Virus record (IMG/VR): IMGVR_UViG_3300020202_000001
Span: 124,001-188,000 of that record
Length of the DNA: 64,000 nt
DNA from: a virus
Direction: 5' to 3' (one strand)
Positions 39,248 through 49,700 of this stretch are shown here, piece by piece; position 1 is the stretch's first letter, and each line of letters starts with the position of its first letter. Below the pieces are notes generated by a model that was not told where the DNA came from, ran no database searches, and saw only the letters and a list, made by a program, of their open reading frames with translations. The translations under genes and the position numbers were made by a program.

Positions 39248-40196
39248 GTGTCTCCGATTGCAAGTCTCGCCCGAGGGACAGGTGTGGTTCGGCGACGACC
39301 GCGAGGTCGCCGTCAACTCACGCCTGTCCCCCGAGGCGTTCGTCGCCGGCGAGCGGTTCCACGACGCGAAGCTGGTGCGGTTCCTCGGCCGGGCGGACAA
39401 CGCCGTCCTGGTCGAGGCCGTGCACCAGCACAAGGCCCGGCTGGACCCGACGCAGCGGCTGTCGCTGCCGAAGGTCCAGATCGGGAGCCCGCAGATGGCG
39501 CTGGGCAAGCGGCCCGGCGACGTGCTGCCGGGCCTGTGGCACGCCTGTGTCAGCTCCGACGTGTTCGCCAGCTGGTACGAGCTGGCGGACGCGGACTACG
39601 TCGTCTACTCGCTGGTCGCGGCCGTGCGGGCCAACGGCGGGCGGCCGGACGACAAGGCGCGGCGGATCATGTACTACCACCCGGCGTGGCCGGCGATGAG
39701 CTTCACGCCCGCCTACGACATCGACGCGTGCTGCGTGACGCTCGCGACGATCGTGGACGTGCGGTGGTTCACGCACCCGGCCAAGCCACACCGCCCGAGC
39801 AAGCTGTGGACGTACCTCGGGCTGACGCCGGAGAACGCCCGGGCGGTCTGCGGGGGCAAGCAGTACGGCGGCCACCACTACGACCGGGCGCGGACGGCGA
39901 TGCGGGCGTGGCTCGGCTTCGACCCGCTCGTCTCGCACATGCTCGAAGGGAGCCTGGCCGAGAGCGGCCCGGCGTTCCTGCGACGCATCTGCGCGACGAC
40001 GGAGGAGCGGAGCAAGGGCCTCCTGCTGGCGACGCGGAAGTACGTCCAGTTCTTCCGCGACGTGTGGGCGGCGGAGCGGTCGCAGGGCCGCCAGGCGTTC
40101 GAGCCCGAGATGTTTTTCAACACGACCGACGAGGTCACGGCGTACCGCTTACACCGGCAAACGCTGCACACGCCCGCCGAGGGCGGGCCGATTTGA
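39237..40196 (+). CDS. Hypothetical protein, 319 aa
   Basis: ATG at 39237 with a TGGAGC-like site; an in-frame GTG lies at 39231. The sequence is alpha/beta with many Trp, His and Tyr residues (WFGDDREVAVNSRLS, RIMYYHPAWPAMSFTPAYD, YVQFFRDVWAAERS) and no catalytic motif that I can place. It overlaps the end of sbcC by 11 bp, so it may be part of the same operon. A promoter lies at its end for the next gene. Confidence 0.68.
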   Translation: MATECLRLQVSPEGQVWFGDDREVAVNSRLSPEAFVAGERFHDAKLVRFLGRADNAVLVEAVHQHKARLDPTQRLSLPKVQIGSPQMALGKRPGDVLPGLWHACVSSDVFASWYELADADYVVYSLVAAVRANGGRPDDKARRIMYYHPAWPAMSFTPAYDIDACCVTLATIVDVRWFTHPAKPHRPSKLWTYLGLTPENARAVCGGKQYGGHHYDRARTAMRAWLGFDPLVSHMLEGSLAESGPAFLRRICATTEERSKGLLLATRKYVQFFRDVWAAERSQGRQAFEPEMFFNTTDEVTAYRLHRQTLHTPAEGGPI

Positions 40197-40221
40197 CGCC
40201 CCTCTAACACGGCTGTAACAT
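40193..40221 (+). promoter_or_regulatory. Sigma70-type promoter
   Basis: TTGACG (40193-40198), 17-bp spacer, TAACAT (40216-40221). It leads to the gene at 40285. Confidence 0.6.
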
Positions 40222-40284
40222 GCTGTCGCGAATGGCATCGCGCACGGAACGCGCGGTTCGGCGGCACAGCCAAGGACGGCTGGA

Positions 40285-40815
40285 GTGCGAGAACTAACTG
40301 TCAGGATCAGGTTCACGAAGCACTGCCTCGGCAGGGTGCTTGACCGGTCGGCGGCGGACGGGCGAATGGTCTTCGCCCGCACCCCGGACGCCCACGTCAT
40401 GTTCCCCGCGAGCTGGCATGCCTCGAACATGGTCCTCGCGGCGAAGTTGCTCGGGCGGCATCAGGGCTCGGTACGCAAGATCCTCTGGGACCCCGAAGTG
40501 GACTGCGTGACCCGGCCCGACCGGTGGTTCAAGCGGTACTACACCGGCAGGGACAACAAGCGACGCTTCGCGGTACACGAGGCGTTCTTCCCCGGCCAGG
40601 TGGTGGGCCTGAACTGTGCGGTCCCGTCCGAGGTGTCCGACGACGACCTCGTGCAGCTGATGAACATCGCCGGCCGGTACAAGGGCCTGAGCCCGTGGGA
40701 CCCCGGCGAGTACGGACAGTTCCAGGTGGAGTCGATCGCGTTGCGACGAGGGCCGGCAATCCCTCCCGCCGCGACACAGAAGGAGAGCGAACAACAGTCA
40801 AACGTCAGCGCATAA
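40285..40815 (+). CDS. Hypothetical protein, 176 aa
   Basis: GTG start 64 bp after a promoter, with AAGGACGGCTGGA upstream. The N-terminus resembles a small basic domain (VRIRFTKHCLGRVLDRS), followed by Trp/Tyr/Arg-rich segments (WDPEVDCVTRPDRWFKRYY). It may contact nucleic acid. No family is recognised. A hairpin terminator follows, so this looks like a one-gene unit. Confidence 0.68.
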   Translation: MRELTVRIRFTKHCLGRVLDRSAADGRMVFARTPDAHVMFPASWHASNMVLAAKLLGRHQGSVRKILWDPEVDCVTRPDRWFKRYYTGRDNKRRFAVHEAFFPGQVVGLNCAVPSEVSDDDLVQLMNIAGRYKGLSPWDPGEYGQFQVESIALRRGPAIPPAATQKESEQQSNVSA

Positions 40816-40819
40816 AGAA

Positions 40820-40843
40820 GGCCTTCGACCGGCATCGAAGGCC
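40820..40843 (+). terminator. Hairpin terminator before the helicase gene
   Basis: A 9-bp stem GGCCTTCGA/TCGAAGGCC and a 6-base loop, followed by CTCTCGTTCT. It lies 5 bp after the stop at 40815 and separates this unit from the 41004 helicase gene. Confidence 0.7.
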
Positions 40844-41003
40844 CTCTCGTTCTAGGAGGTAGCTACCCCTGCGGGCGTCCACCGAAGGTTTCCAACGCCC
40901 ACATCATAGCGCCCTCCTGAACGCAATGCAATACGAGTCAAGCCCCCGCGTGCGCGAAAAACGCCGTGCCGGGTCTCCGCGTCCAGGTTGAGGGCACTAC
41001 GCA

Positions 41004-42548
41004 ATGGCAGAAAAACCGCAGATAACGCTGCTCAAGAGCGGCAACCGGCTGGTCGTCGCCCCTACCCCGACGCAGGTCAGGGAGGTGCTCGAAACGAAGC
41101 TGAGCTTCACCGCGAAGCACATGCTCTACGGTGCCGAGCGGTTCGAGGAAGGCAACAAGGGCAAGCGGTTAGAGCTGATCGACTACCAGTGCTACTTCCT
41201 CGATCACAAGAACCGCATCGCGACCAGCCTCGGCTTTTACCACCGCATCACCAAGGCCCTGAAGGCCCGCGGCTACCCGGTCAGGATTAAGGACCTGACG
41301 CCCCCGGCAAAGCCTGAGATCTTCGTCCCCCGCTGGAACCGCGTTCTCGGCCCCGACTCCGGCATCAAGCTGCGGCACGGGCAGAAGGAGTTCCTGGAGT
41401 GGTTCGTCGCCCAGGTGCAGGCCGGGCTCCCCGGCCGCGCCGACGCCCCGCCCGGCTACGGCAAGAGCTTCCTGATCGGCCTCGCGGCCATGCTCTTCCC
41501 GAAGGCCAAGATCCACTACACGTCCAAGCGGGCCAGCGTCATGCGGGACCGCATCTTCCCCGAGCTGTGCGGGATGCTCCCCGACGTCGGCCTGGTCGGC
41601 GGCGGGGTGCGGAAGGCCGGCTGTCGCGTGCAGGGGTACACGTTCGACTCGCTCCACCACAGCGACGGCAAGTGCGACATCCTCTTCACCGACGAGTGCC
41701 ACGAGGCGGCGGCGGACGACGCGGCCGAGCAGCTGGCGAAGTACGACGAGAGCCTGAACTACGGGTTCAGCGCCACGCAGGACATGCGGATCGACAACAA
41801 GGACCTCCGCGTCGAGGCCATGTTCGGGCCGGTCGGCTACAAGATGACGTACCAGACCGCCGTGAAGCACGGGCTCGTCGTGCCGCTCGAAGTGCGGTGG
41901 CGGAACGTGCGGATGGACATGGACCCGTGCGAGGGGATCGAGGACTCGGTCGAGCGTAAGCGGTGGGGCATCTGGCGGAACCGCCACCGCAACCAGCTGA
42001 TCGCCAAGGACGCGCGGAGCCACCCGGACCAGCAGGTGCTCGTCACCTGCGAGACGATCGAGCACGCGCTGGCCCTGAAGCGCGAGATGCCCGAGTTCAC
42101 GCTCGTGTACGCCGCGCGGGACATCTCGTTCGAGAAGCGACGCTACTTCCGCAAGCTGGGCCTGTGGCCGAAGAAGGGCCTCAAGCAGATGACGGAGGAG
42201 CGCAAGCAGAAGCTCACCCGCCTGTTCGAGCGGGGCAAGCTGCGGAAGGTGATCGTCACGACCGTCTGGAACGTCGGCGTGTCGATGAACCACCTCGAAG
42301 TCCTGGTGCGGGCCGACGCCGGCGGCAGCCCGATCATGGACACGCAGATCCCCGGCCGCGTCAGCCGCACGAACAAGGCGATCGGCAAGAAGCAGGGCGT
42401 CATCTACGACTACAAGGACCAGTTCAACTCCGGCTTCAAACGGAAGAGCGGCAGCCGCCGCTCCAGCTACGTCGGCAACGGCTGGACCCAGGTCGACCCA
42501 GGCACGAAACCCGGCGAGAAACTGCAGCACCGGCTGTGGGAGGATTGA
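41004..42548 (+). CDS. Superfamily II DEXH helicase
   Basis: Residues ~148-156 (APPGYGKSF) form the Walker A motif I, FTDECHE at ~228-234 is the DECH box (motif II) and YGFSAT near 252 is motif III. Later VLVTCETIEHAL, VIVTTVWNVGVSMN and the arginine-rich QIPGRVSR are motifs IV to VI. It is therefore an ATP-dependent SF2 helicase, similar in plan to the UvsW/Rad25-like family used by phages to remodel replication and recombination forks. At 514 aa it is complete. It opens a unit leading into DnaB-like and primase genes after a 188-bp leader with a GTCAAGCCCC decamer. Confidence 0.85.
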   Translation: MAEKPQITLLKSGNRLVVAPTPTQVREVLETKLSFTAKHMLYGAERFEEGNKGKRLELIDYQCYFLDHKNRIATSLGFYHRITKALKARGYPVRIKDLTPPAKPEIFVPRWNRVLGPDSGIKLRHGQKEFLEWFVAQVQAGLPGRADAPPGYGKSFLIGLAAMLFPKAKIHYTSKRASVMRDRIFPELCGMLPDVGLVGGGVRKAGCRVQGYTFDSLHHSDGKCDILFTDECHEAAADDAAEQLAKYDESLNYGFSATQDMRIDNKDLRVEAMFGPVGYKMTYQTAVKHGLVVPLEVRWRNVRMDMDPCEGIEDSVERKRWGIWRNRHRNQLIAKDARSHPDQQVLVTCETIEHALALKREMPEFTLVYAARDISFEKRRYFRKLGLWPKKGLKQMTEERKQKLTRLFERGKLRKVIVTTVWNVGVSMNHLEVLVRADAGGSPIMDTQIPGRVSRTNKAIGKKQGVIYDYKDQFNSGFKRKSGSRRSSYVGNGWTQVDPGTKPGEKLQHRLWED

Positions 42549-42551
42549 CCC

Positions 42552-43370
42552 GTGGAGGCAACCTTGAAACGACGCAGGCGGGCCGGCGGCGCTGACCGCG
42601 GCCTGGAACAACTGGCGACGCTGCTGCTGCGCACCTGGCAGGTGGAGCTGCAGCGTTACCTGAGCATGGGCCGCGAGCCCGACGACGTCGCCGACCCCGA
42701 CGACGTCGTCCGCCACCTGACCGACACGTCGGGGGCGAGGCGGCAGCGGCGGATCGACAACCTGACGGAGAACATCGAGCTGGCCCCGGCCCGCGCCCGG
42801 GTCGACCGGTCGACGAGCCTGTGGATGGACGTCGCCCGGATCGTGGTGCGGAACCGGTTCGACCCGGAGCGGTTCGTGCGGCGGCAGTTCGCCGTGCTGT
42901 CGCCCCGGATGCCGACCGAGAAGCGCAGCCGGCTCCCGCAGCCGGAAATGCTCAAGAGCGAGCGGGCGATCAAGAACTACAAGGCCGGGCACGGCGTCTC
43001 GATCACTGAGATCCAGGCCGCCTTCAAGTCGCAGCTCTCCCGGTTCAAGGTGCAGGTCGCGGTCCTCGGGCAGTCGCGGTTCTACAACCTCGACAGCGAG
43101 GGGACGTGGATCGCGGTGCTGACCAACGAGGAGGAGCCGCTGTCGGCGCTGTTCCGGTACTGCACCGCCCGCCGCATCCTCAAGCAGGCGGGGCTCAAGC
43201 AGCGGGCGAAGTTCAAGGAGATCGCGGCCACCTACCGGACGGCGGCGGCGATCCAGTACGTCTTCGAGGCGGACGAGTACGACGAGATCTGGAAGGACCA
43301 CCTGCCCGAGGGCTGGTCCGAGAAGGCCCAACGTATCTACCGCAGCTTTTACGGCTTCAACGACGAGTGA
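42552..43370 (+). CDS. Hypothetical replication-region protein, 272 aa
   Basis: GTG start 3 bp after the helicase gene. Basic and helical (KRRRRAGGADRGLEQLATLL, RSTSLWMDVARIVVRNRF), with QVAVLGQSRFYNL near the middle. It lies between the SF2 helicase and the DnaB-like helicase, so a loader or DNA-binding accessory role is possible, but no family is recognised. Confidence 0.68.
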   Translation: MEATLKRRRRAGGADRGLEQLATLLLRTWQVELQRYLSMGREPDDVADPDDVVRHLTDTSGARRQRRIDNLTENIELAPARARVDRSTSLWMDVARIVVRNRFDPERFVRRQFAVLSPRMPTEKRSRLPQPEMLKSERAIKNYKAGHGVSITEIQAAFKSQLSRFKVQVAVLGQSRFYNLDSEGTWIAVLTNEEEPLSALFRYCTARRILKQAGLKQRAKFKEIAATYRTAAAIQYVFEADEYDEIWKDHLPEGWSEKAQRIYRSFYGFNDE

Positions 43371-43384
43371 AGGAGCACGCGACC

Positions 43385-45061
43385 ATGCCCAAGCAGAGCG
43401 ACAAGAAGAAGCGGAAAGAGGGTCAGTTCGAGGACATGAAGCGGCGGCCGGCGCTCGACCAGCGGAAGAAGGAGCTGATGATGGCCGTCCTCCTCCGCAA
43501 CGAGGACGCCTTCAAGGCCACCCGGGAGATCCTCAAGCCCGAGCACTTCGGGGAGTTCGACCGCGGGTACAAGGTCGCGTGGGCGTTGGCCAACGAGTTC
43601 TACGACGAGCACGAGGCCCTGCCCGGCTTCGAGTTCCTGATGGCGGAGATCGAGGGGGCCAGCGAGGCCAACCCGAACCTGTTCAACGACGCCGAGTACG
43701 ACAAGCTCTCGTCGTTCATCGAGTACGCGTTCGACAAGGACAGCTTCGAGGCGGACATCACCCAGGACCGCGCCAGCGCGGACTGGGGCATCAAGACGGC
43801 GAAGAAGTTTCTCGACGAGCGGCTCGCCGCCAAGATGAAGGAGGTCATCCAGTCCAAGGACATGCTCCCGGCGAACCTGCCGGAGTTCATGAACCAGATG
43901 GCCGCCGAGGCGGAGCAGATCGCGTCCGTCTCTACCGAGGTCGACTTCGACCCGTTCCCCGACGACTGGCACAAGACCGCCAGCATCAAGGTCTTCTCCA
44001 CCGGCATCCCGTTCTTCGACGAGTTCCTCGGCGGCGGCCACGCGCCGGGCGAGGTGTACGGGCTGATGGGGCCGTACGGGTCGTGCAAGACGACGATCGC
44101 GTCGATGCTGATCGTCGAGGCGGCCAAGGCGTTCTACCAGGAGCACCTGCTCGACCCGAGCCAGCCGCCCAAGCTGGCCGTGATCGCCTGCTACGAGGCC
44201 CGCAAGCCGGAAATGCGGAACCGGACGCTCGGGTACGCCGCGATGATCCGCCGGGCGACGATGGAGGCGATGGCCCCGGACAAGCCGCTGGAGCTGGCCG
44301 GGTTCTCGACCTCCGACAAGCTGAAGAAGTACGAGAAGCGGATCTGGCGGGCGAAGATCAACAACGGCGAGAAGGTGGCCGGGGAGCTGGAACGCGTCAT
44401 GGACGCGCTGACCTACCTCCGCCGGCACATGGTCGTGCTGGACATGACCGGCCACGAGACGAAGGGCGTGGGCAACGGCGGGATCAAGGAGGTCTCGCAG
44501 ATGATCTCCAACGTCTGCCGCCAGCGGAAGGCCAAGTGCGGCCTGTTCGTGATGGACTACGTCGGCGCGATGGTGAAGCGGTACATGGGCGGCAACGACG
44601 TCGAGACGAGCGAGCTGCGGCACCTGATCGGCGGGGCTCCCCTGACGATCAAGAGCCAGATCGGCGACGTGTTCGACTGCCCCTCGTACGCCCTCCACCA
44701 GCTCGCCGGCGAGGCCAACAGCTTCGGGTCGGCCGTCCTGGCCGACCACACGAACGCGGCGGAGTCGAAGAGCTTCGCGGAGAACCTCGACTTCAGCTTC
44801 TCGATCAGCAAGCCGCAGGACCCCGACGCGGTCGCGCTGTTCGGCTGCACGAAGCACCGCCGCCAGCCGGGGCGGATGAACACGATCATCAAGATCGACG
44901 GCGGGCTCAATCGCGTGTTGTCGGCCGACGACAAGTACATGATTAACACCCACGCCCGGAAGATCATGCTGATCGCCGACGTCAACAAGCTGCCCGAGAA
45001 CTCGGCGATCAAGAAGAACAGCGCCGCGGCCGGCGGCGGGTCGGCGTCCAGCCTGGACTAG
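43385..45061 (+). CDS. DnaB-like replicative helicase
   Basis: A 558-aa protein. The N-terminal ~180 residues match the helical domain of DnaB-type helicases. The C-terminal RecA-like domain starts at about 215, with a Walker A loop of unusual sequence (GPYGSCKTT at ~229-237), then VIACYEARKPEM and a Walker B-like GLFVMDYVGAMV. It should unwind DNA 5'-3' ahead of the polymerase. A primase with a TOPRIM domain follows at once, the usual partner. The Walker A loop has Cys where most have Gly, which is uncommon but not disabling. Confidence 0.8.
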   Translation: MPKQSDKKKRKEGQFEDMKRRPALDQRKKELMMAVLLRNEDAFKATREILKPEHFGEFDRGYKVAWALANEFYDEHEALPGFEFLMAEIEGASEANPNLFNDAEYDKLSSFIEYAFDKDSFEADITQDRASADWGIKTAKKFLDERLAAKMKEVIQSKDMLPANLPEFMNQMAAEAEQIASVSTEVDFDPFPDDWHKTASIKVFSTGIPFFDEFLGGGHAPGEVYGLMGPYGSCKTTIASMLIVEAAKAFYQEHLLDPSQPPKLAVIACYEARKPEMRNRTLGYAAMIRRATMEAMAPDKPLELAGFSTSDKLKKYEKRIWRAKINNGEKVAGELERVMDALTYLRRHMVVLDMTGHETKGVGNGGIKEVSQMISNVCRQRKAKCGLFVMDYVGAMVKRYMGGNDVETSELRHLIGGAPLTIKSQIGDVFDCPSYALHQLAGEANSFGSAVLADHTNAAESKSFAENLDFSFSISKPQDPDAVALFGCTKHRRQPGRMNTIIKIDGGLNRVLSADDKYMINTHARKIMLIADVNKLPENSAIKKNSAAAGGGSASSLD

Positions 45062-45066
45062 GAACT

Positions 45067-46134
45067 ATGTCGGAACCCCTGAACCCAGCGCTCTACCGCA
45101 ACCTGAAGAGGGTCTTCGGCAAGGTGGTGATCTCGAACGAGGGCGTCGCCTTCGTCGGTCGCTACGTGCCGAAGATCGTCGAGGAGGGCGAGGAACTCTA
45201 CATCGAGAACTCGGGCGAGTATTACCGGGTGAACTGCAACAAGTGCAGCGACACCCGGCACCGCCTGTACATCAACCACCGGTGGGCGAAGCGGGACGAG
45301 AAGGGCCGGCGGAACCTGTGGATGGCCGTCTGCTACAACGACCCCACCTGCTACTCCGACCAGGAATCCCGCGAGGAGCTGTACAACCGGCTGAGCGAGA
45401 TCCGGGGCGTGCTGGAGGAGGCGAAGATCAAGCAGGGCGTCGTCCGCAAGGAGGCGTCGATCGTCGACCCGCCCGGCCCGATCATCACGCTCGACAAGCT
45501 GCCGCCGAACCACCCCGCCAACGTCTACCTCGCCGACCGGTACTTCGACCCCGAGCTGCTCGGGCGGACGTACGGCGTCGGGCTGGTGACGAACTCGATG
45601 TACTACCTCGCCCGCGACCGCATCTACTTCCCGATCGTCCAGGACGGGAAGCTGCGGGGCTGGCAGTGCCGGTACGCCGGGGAGCTGGACTGGAAGGACA
45701 AGTCCAACCCGCCGAAGAGCTTCAACTGCCCGGACATGATGCGGGGCCACCTGCTGTACGGCCTCGACCAGGCGAAGCGCTACCAGACCGGGGTCCTCGT
45801 CGAGGGGCCGACGTCGCGGCTCAACTTCGGGCCGATGGCGATGGCCTCGCTCGGGTTCCCGATCACGAACAACCAGTCCCGCTTGGTCGTGCCGCACTTC
45901 AAGGACCACTCGATGGTCATGCTGTTCGACCCCGACGTGCTGGAGAGCCCGTCGATGAAGCGGAAGTACGACCAGGTGTACGACGAGCTGAAGGACCAGT
46001 TTCGACACGGGCTCGCGGCGGTCGCGCTGCCCAAGCCTTACGACCCGGCCGACCTCGATCGGTACTGGGTCCGGGAGTACGTCCGCCGCGAGGCCAAGGC
46101 CCAAGGGGTCAAGGTGCGGTGGGAGAAACGGTGA
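45067..46134 (+). CDS. DnaG-type primase (zinc finger and TOPRIM)
   Basis: A 355-aa protein. Residues ~57-98 contain CNKCSDTRHRLYIN and CYNDPTC, the zinc-binding domain. A TOPRIM domain follows, with VLVEGPTSRLN near residue 244 (the conserved Glu) and MLFDPDV near 287 (Asp-x-Asp). These residues bind Mg2+ and nucleotides. It should make RNA primers for DNA synthesis, in complex with the adjacent DnaB-like helicase. It is shorter than bacterial DnaG and lacks a C-terminal helicase-binding domain, as in many phage primases. Confidence 0.82.
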   Translation: MSEPLNPALYRNLKRVFGKVVISNEGVAFVGRYVPKIVEEGEELYIENSGEYYRVNCNKCSDTRHRLYINHRWAKRDEKGRRNLWMAVCYNDPTCYSDQESREELYNRLSEIRGVLEEAKIKQGVVRKEASIVDPPGPIITLDKLPPNHPANVYLADRYFDPELLGRTYGVGLVTNSMYYLARDRIYFPIVQDGKLRGWQCRYAGELDWKDKSNPPKSFNCPDMMRGHLLYGLDQAKRYQTGVLVEGPTSRLNFGPMAMASLGFPITNNQSRLVVPHFKDHSMVMLFDPDVLESPSMKRKYDQVYDELKDQFRHGLAAVALPKPYDPADLDRYWVREYVRREAKAQGVKVRWEKR

Positions 46135-46141
46135 GGTCGGC

Positions 46142-46510
46142 ATGGAAGCTGAGCACGTCAAGGCAGCCGCGTTTCGCGACCCGGAGACGGGCCACGTAAC
46201 CGAGGGCGACTACCACGTCGACGCAGAACTCAACAGCCCCAGAGCCGACCGGCTGCGGTCGGAGGGGTACGAGGACGGCGGGGCCGTCATCGAGAAGATG
46301 ATGTTCCAGCTCGGGGAGGCGTTCCACGACGCGGAGGGGTTCGTGACCAGCACGGGCCGCTTCGTGAGCCGGCACGAGGCGCTGACGGTGGCCAAGGCCG
46401 CCGAGCAGCGCATCGGCGGCAGGGTGGACCGAAAGACCTGGCTGAACTCGGAAGATCTCGAACATGACGACCGTTACATGCCACCCGCTGAGCAACTATG
46501 CAGCGCGTGA
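46142..46510 (+). CDS. Hypothetical protein, 122 aa
   Basis: Starts 7 bp after the primase stop. It has the pattern GYEDGGAVIEKMMFQLGEAF, then STGRFVSRHEALTVAKAAEQ. A region of Gly/Phe-rich turns followed by S/T-R-x-x-A-x-x-x-A is common in small phage proteins of unknown role. It overlaps the next gene by 47 bp. Confidence 0.6.
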   Translation: MEAEHVKAAAFRDPETGHVTEGDYHVDAELNSPRADRLRSEGYEDGGAVIEKMMFQLGEAFHDAEGFVTSTGRFVSRHEALTVAKAAEQRIGGRVDRKTWLNSEDLEHDDRYMPPAEQLCSA

Positions 46511-46673
46511 GGCCCGGCGACAGTGGATGCGGCACTTCCGCCGGGTCTACCTCGACCGGACGGGCCTGCACTACATCGGCCCGATCACCGAGCTGCAGAT
46601 GTTCCTCAACTGCAACTACCTGCCGGAGACGGCGGTCTACCAGCTGACCGGGGTCGGCGGGGCCTGGATCTAA
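46464..46673 (+). CDS. Small hypothetical protein, 69 aa
   Basis: Starts at an ATG within the previous gene. Basic N-terminus (AAREARRQWMRHFRRVYLD) and a hydrophobic C-terminal half (GPITELQMFLNCNYLPET). No family is recognised. Its last codons merge into the palindrome copy at 46670. Confidence 0.55.
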   Translation: MTTVTCHPLSNYAAREARRQWMRHFRRVYLDRTGLHYIGPITELQMFLNCNYLPETAVYQLTGVGGAWI

Positions 46674-46688
46674 AAACCGGTTTTGAGA
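46670..46688 (+). repeat. Dispersed palindrome, copy 8
   Basis: CTAAAAACCGGTTTTGAGA, two 5' mismatches to consensus but with an intact core. It lies 12 bp before the likely polymerase ATG at 46701 and overlaps the stop of the preceding small gene. Confidence 0.75.
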
Positions 46689-46700
46689 TCGGTGAGTCAC

Positions 46701-49700
46701 ATGCAGACAGTGAAGAAACGACGCAAGATCATCACCGACCTCGACGCCGACGCGAAGAAGGCGGAAGCGAGGGCGGCACACAAGGAGATCGGTGGCAGCG
46801 GGCTGTACCCGCTCGACGCCCCGGGCATGCCCCTGCCCGGCCCCGACTTCATGGAACACGCCCGCAACCTGGGCGACCTCTCGGACTTCAAGAAGGTGAA
46901 GGTCGAGGGGCAGGGCAAGAAGAAGACCGACACGGTGCTCGACTCGATCGGCGACAAGCTGGTCGAGCTGCACCGCAGGGCTCTCCGCGAGCCCGGGTTC
47001 ACGATGCCGATCCAGACGAAGCCGGGCATGCGCAAGAGCGTGCCGTTCGTGCCGGGTCACATCTGGGGCCAGTACATGAAGGAGTACGAGGCGGGCGACC
47101 GGATCGCGGTCGACGGCCCCCGCCCGGCCGACGTCATGGTCCTCGGCAAGATGCCGGGCAAGACGGAGGTGCAGGAAGGCCGGAACATGGTCGGCGAGTC
47201 CGGCAAGCTGCTGATCGACGTGATCCGCGAGCACCACATCAAGGGCTCGCCGAACTGGTACGTGACGAACGTGCTGAAGTTCCAGCCGCCGGACAGCAGC
47301 GGCACGATCAAGGCCCCGTGGCTCAAGGACTGCATGCCGCTGCTCCACCAGGAGCTGCGGATCGTGCGGCCGAAGTACATCCTCTGCCTCGGGGCCGACG
47401 CGTCCAAGGCCCTGCTCGGGCCGAAGTACGGCGTCGACTACATGGACGGCCGGGTGATGGAGCTGGAGTACCCGGTCCACATGGAGGCGACGGACGACCC
47501 GGACAAGGTGCTGATGCACAAGGCCCTGGTCATGACGGTCGTCCACCCGGCGGCCGTCGTCCGCGCCCCCGAGCAGCGCCGCCGGCTGGAGCGGGGCATG
47601 GCCCGCTTCGCGATGCTCCAGAACGGCATCCGGTTCGACAAGGAAGAGGTCGACATCGACCACCGGACGATCCGCACGCTGGAGCAGCTCCAGGCCCTGC
47701 TGCACGAGATCGACCACGACCCCTACAAGAAGGACGACTGGATCTCGTTCGACGCGGAGTGGAACGGCGAGCACCCGCAGAACAAGGGCAGCTACGTCCG
47801 CACGATGCAGCTGGCGTGGCGGCCGAAGCACGCGGCCGCGATCATCTGGTCCGACACGACCGGCAAGTTCGTCTTCTGCGACGAGGACGGCAAGCCGGCC
47901 AAGAAGCGGGCGATCAAGCTGCTGAACGAGTGGTTCGCGACCAAGCGGATCACGATGCACTTCGGGGTGGCCGACCTGGAGTGGATGCAGTTCATCGGCC
48001 TGACCGAGCTGGCGAAGCGGTACCGGGTCCCGCTGTACGACAAGTTCTTCGGCGAGTTCGAGAAGCCACAGCGGAAGAAGCTGCGGAAGATGGGCTTCGC
48101 CCCCGGCGACCTCGTGCCGGCCTGGGTCCGCACCCACTTCGAGGGCGGGCACGACACCGGCCTCGCCGGCCACGCGATCGAGGAGACCGCCCAGCTCGGC
48201 CTCGAAGTGCTGGCGATGCGGTACACGACGTGCCCCCGGTACGACATCCCGCTCCACAACTGGAAGGAGGCGTTCTGCAAGGAGAAGGGGTACAAGGCCA
48301 AGGACCTCGAAGGGTACGGCCCCTGCCCCGACGAGATCATCGTGCCGTACGGCTGCTACGACGCGGACGCGACCCTGCGGCTGATGTACGAGCAGCTCCC
48401 GCTGATCGACAACGACTACGAGGGCAACTGCTGCCGGGAGAGCTTCTGGGAGTCGATGCTCACCGTGGGGCCGATCCTGGAGATGCACTGCACGGGCATC
48501 CCGGTCGACCGCAAGCGGATCGACTTCCTGACGGCCGCGTTCATGAAGGCCCGGGCCGAGCAGGAGGAGAAGATCCGCAAGTGGGCGAGGTGGCCGGAGT
48601 TCAACATCCGGTCCGTCACCCAGGTGCGGGAGTTCCTGTTCGGCGAGAAGTACAACGGCAAGAAGACCCCGACCGGCGACATCGTCAGCGTCCGCCCCCG
48701 CAAGGGCGTGGACGGGGCGAAGCACACCGCCAAGAGCCTCTACCTCGAACCGATCCTCGACACGTCCAAGCCGCCCAAGGCGTGGTTCGACATCAAGGAC
48801 AAGGGGCTCGAACACGAGCACACGCCCGGGACCGGCAAGACGATCCTCGGCGTGCTCGCGCAGGAGAACCAGGAGCAGAGCGAGTACGTCCAGTGGATTC
48901 GCGACTACCGGTTCCTCGACCAGGTCCTCAAGAGCGTGCTCCGGCCGCCCGTGGTGGACAAGGACGGAGAGGTCGTGCGGGACGAGACGGCCGAGGCGGC
49001 CAGCAGCATCGACGCCTCGACCGGGCAGGAGGCCAGCCCGTACAGCTTCGGGCGGGACAACCTCGGCGGCGTGGTCTACGACGCCGGGCTCGCGGCCGTG
49101 ATCTGCGGCGACGGCCGGGTGCGGACGCACCTGTACCCGACCACCGAGACCAAGCGGTGGCGGTCGGCCCGGCCGAACCTGCAGAACATGTCGAAGCGGC
49201 GGGACCCCGACTACACCCGCCTGCTGGGCGGCACGAAGAACGAGAAGGGCAAGTGGGTCGGCGGCGACTACAAGTACAAGCTGCGGTCGCTGCTGCACGC
49301 CATCCCCGGGCACGTCCTGGTCGAGGCGGACTTCATCGGCGCGGAGCTGTACCTGATGGCGGTCATGTCGGGCGACCCGACGATGATCGAGCACGCCACG
49401 CGGAACCAGCTGCCCGAGGACGACCCGCTCTACTACGACATCCACTCCAACGTCGCCGTGCTCGCCTTCAACCTGAAGTGCGAGCCGACGAAGAAGGGGC
49501 TGGAGTCGATCGGGAAGGTGTCCCTCCGCATCGCGGCGAAGAACGTGATCTTCGGCGTCGCCTACGGGCGGCAGGCGAAGGCGATCGCGCTGCAGTGCAA
49601 GGAGGAGGGCAACCCGATCACGGTGCAGCAGGCGCAGATCATCATCGACATCGTGTTCCAGCTGTACCCGGGGCTCAAGCCGTTCTTCACCGAGGCCCAG

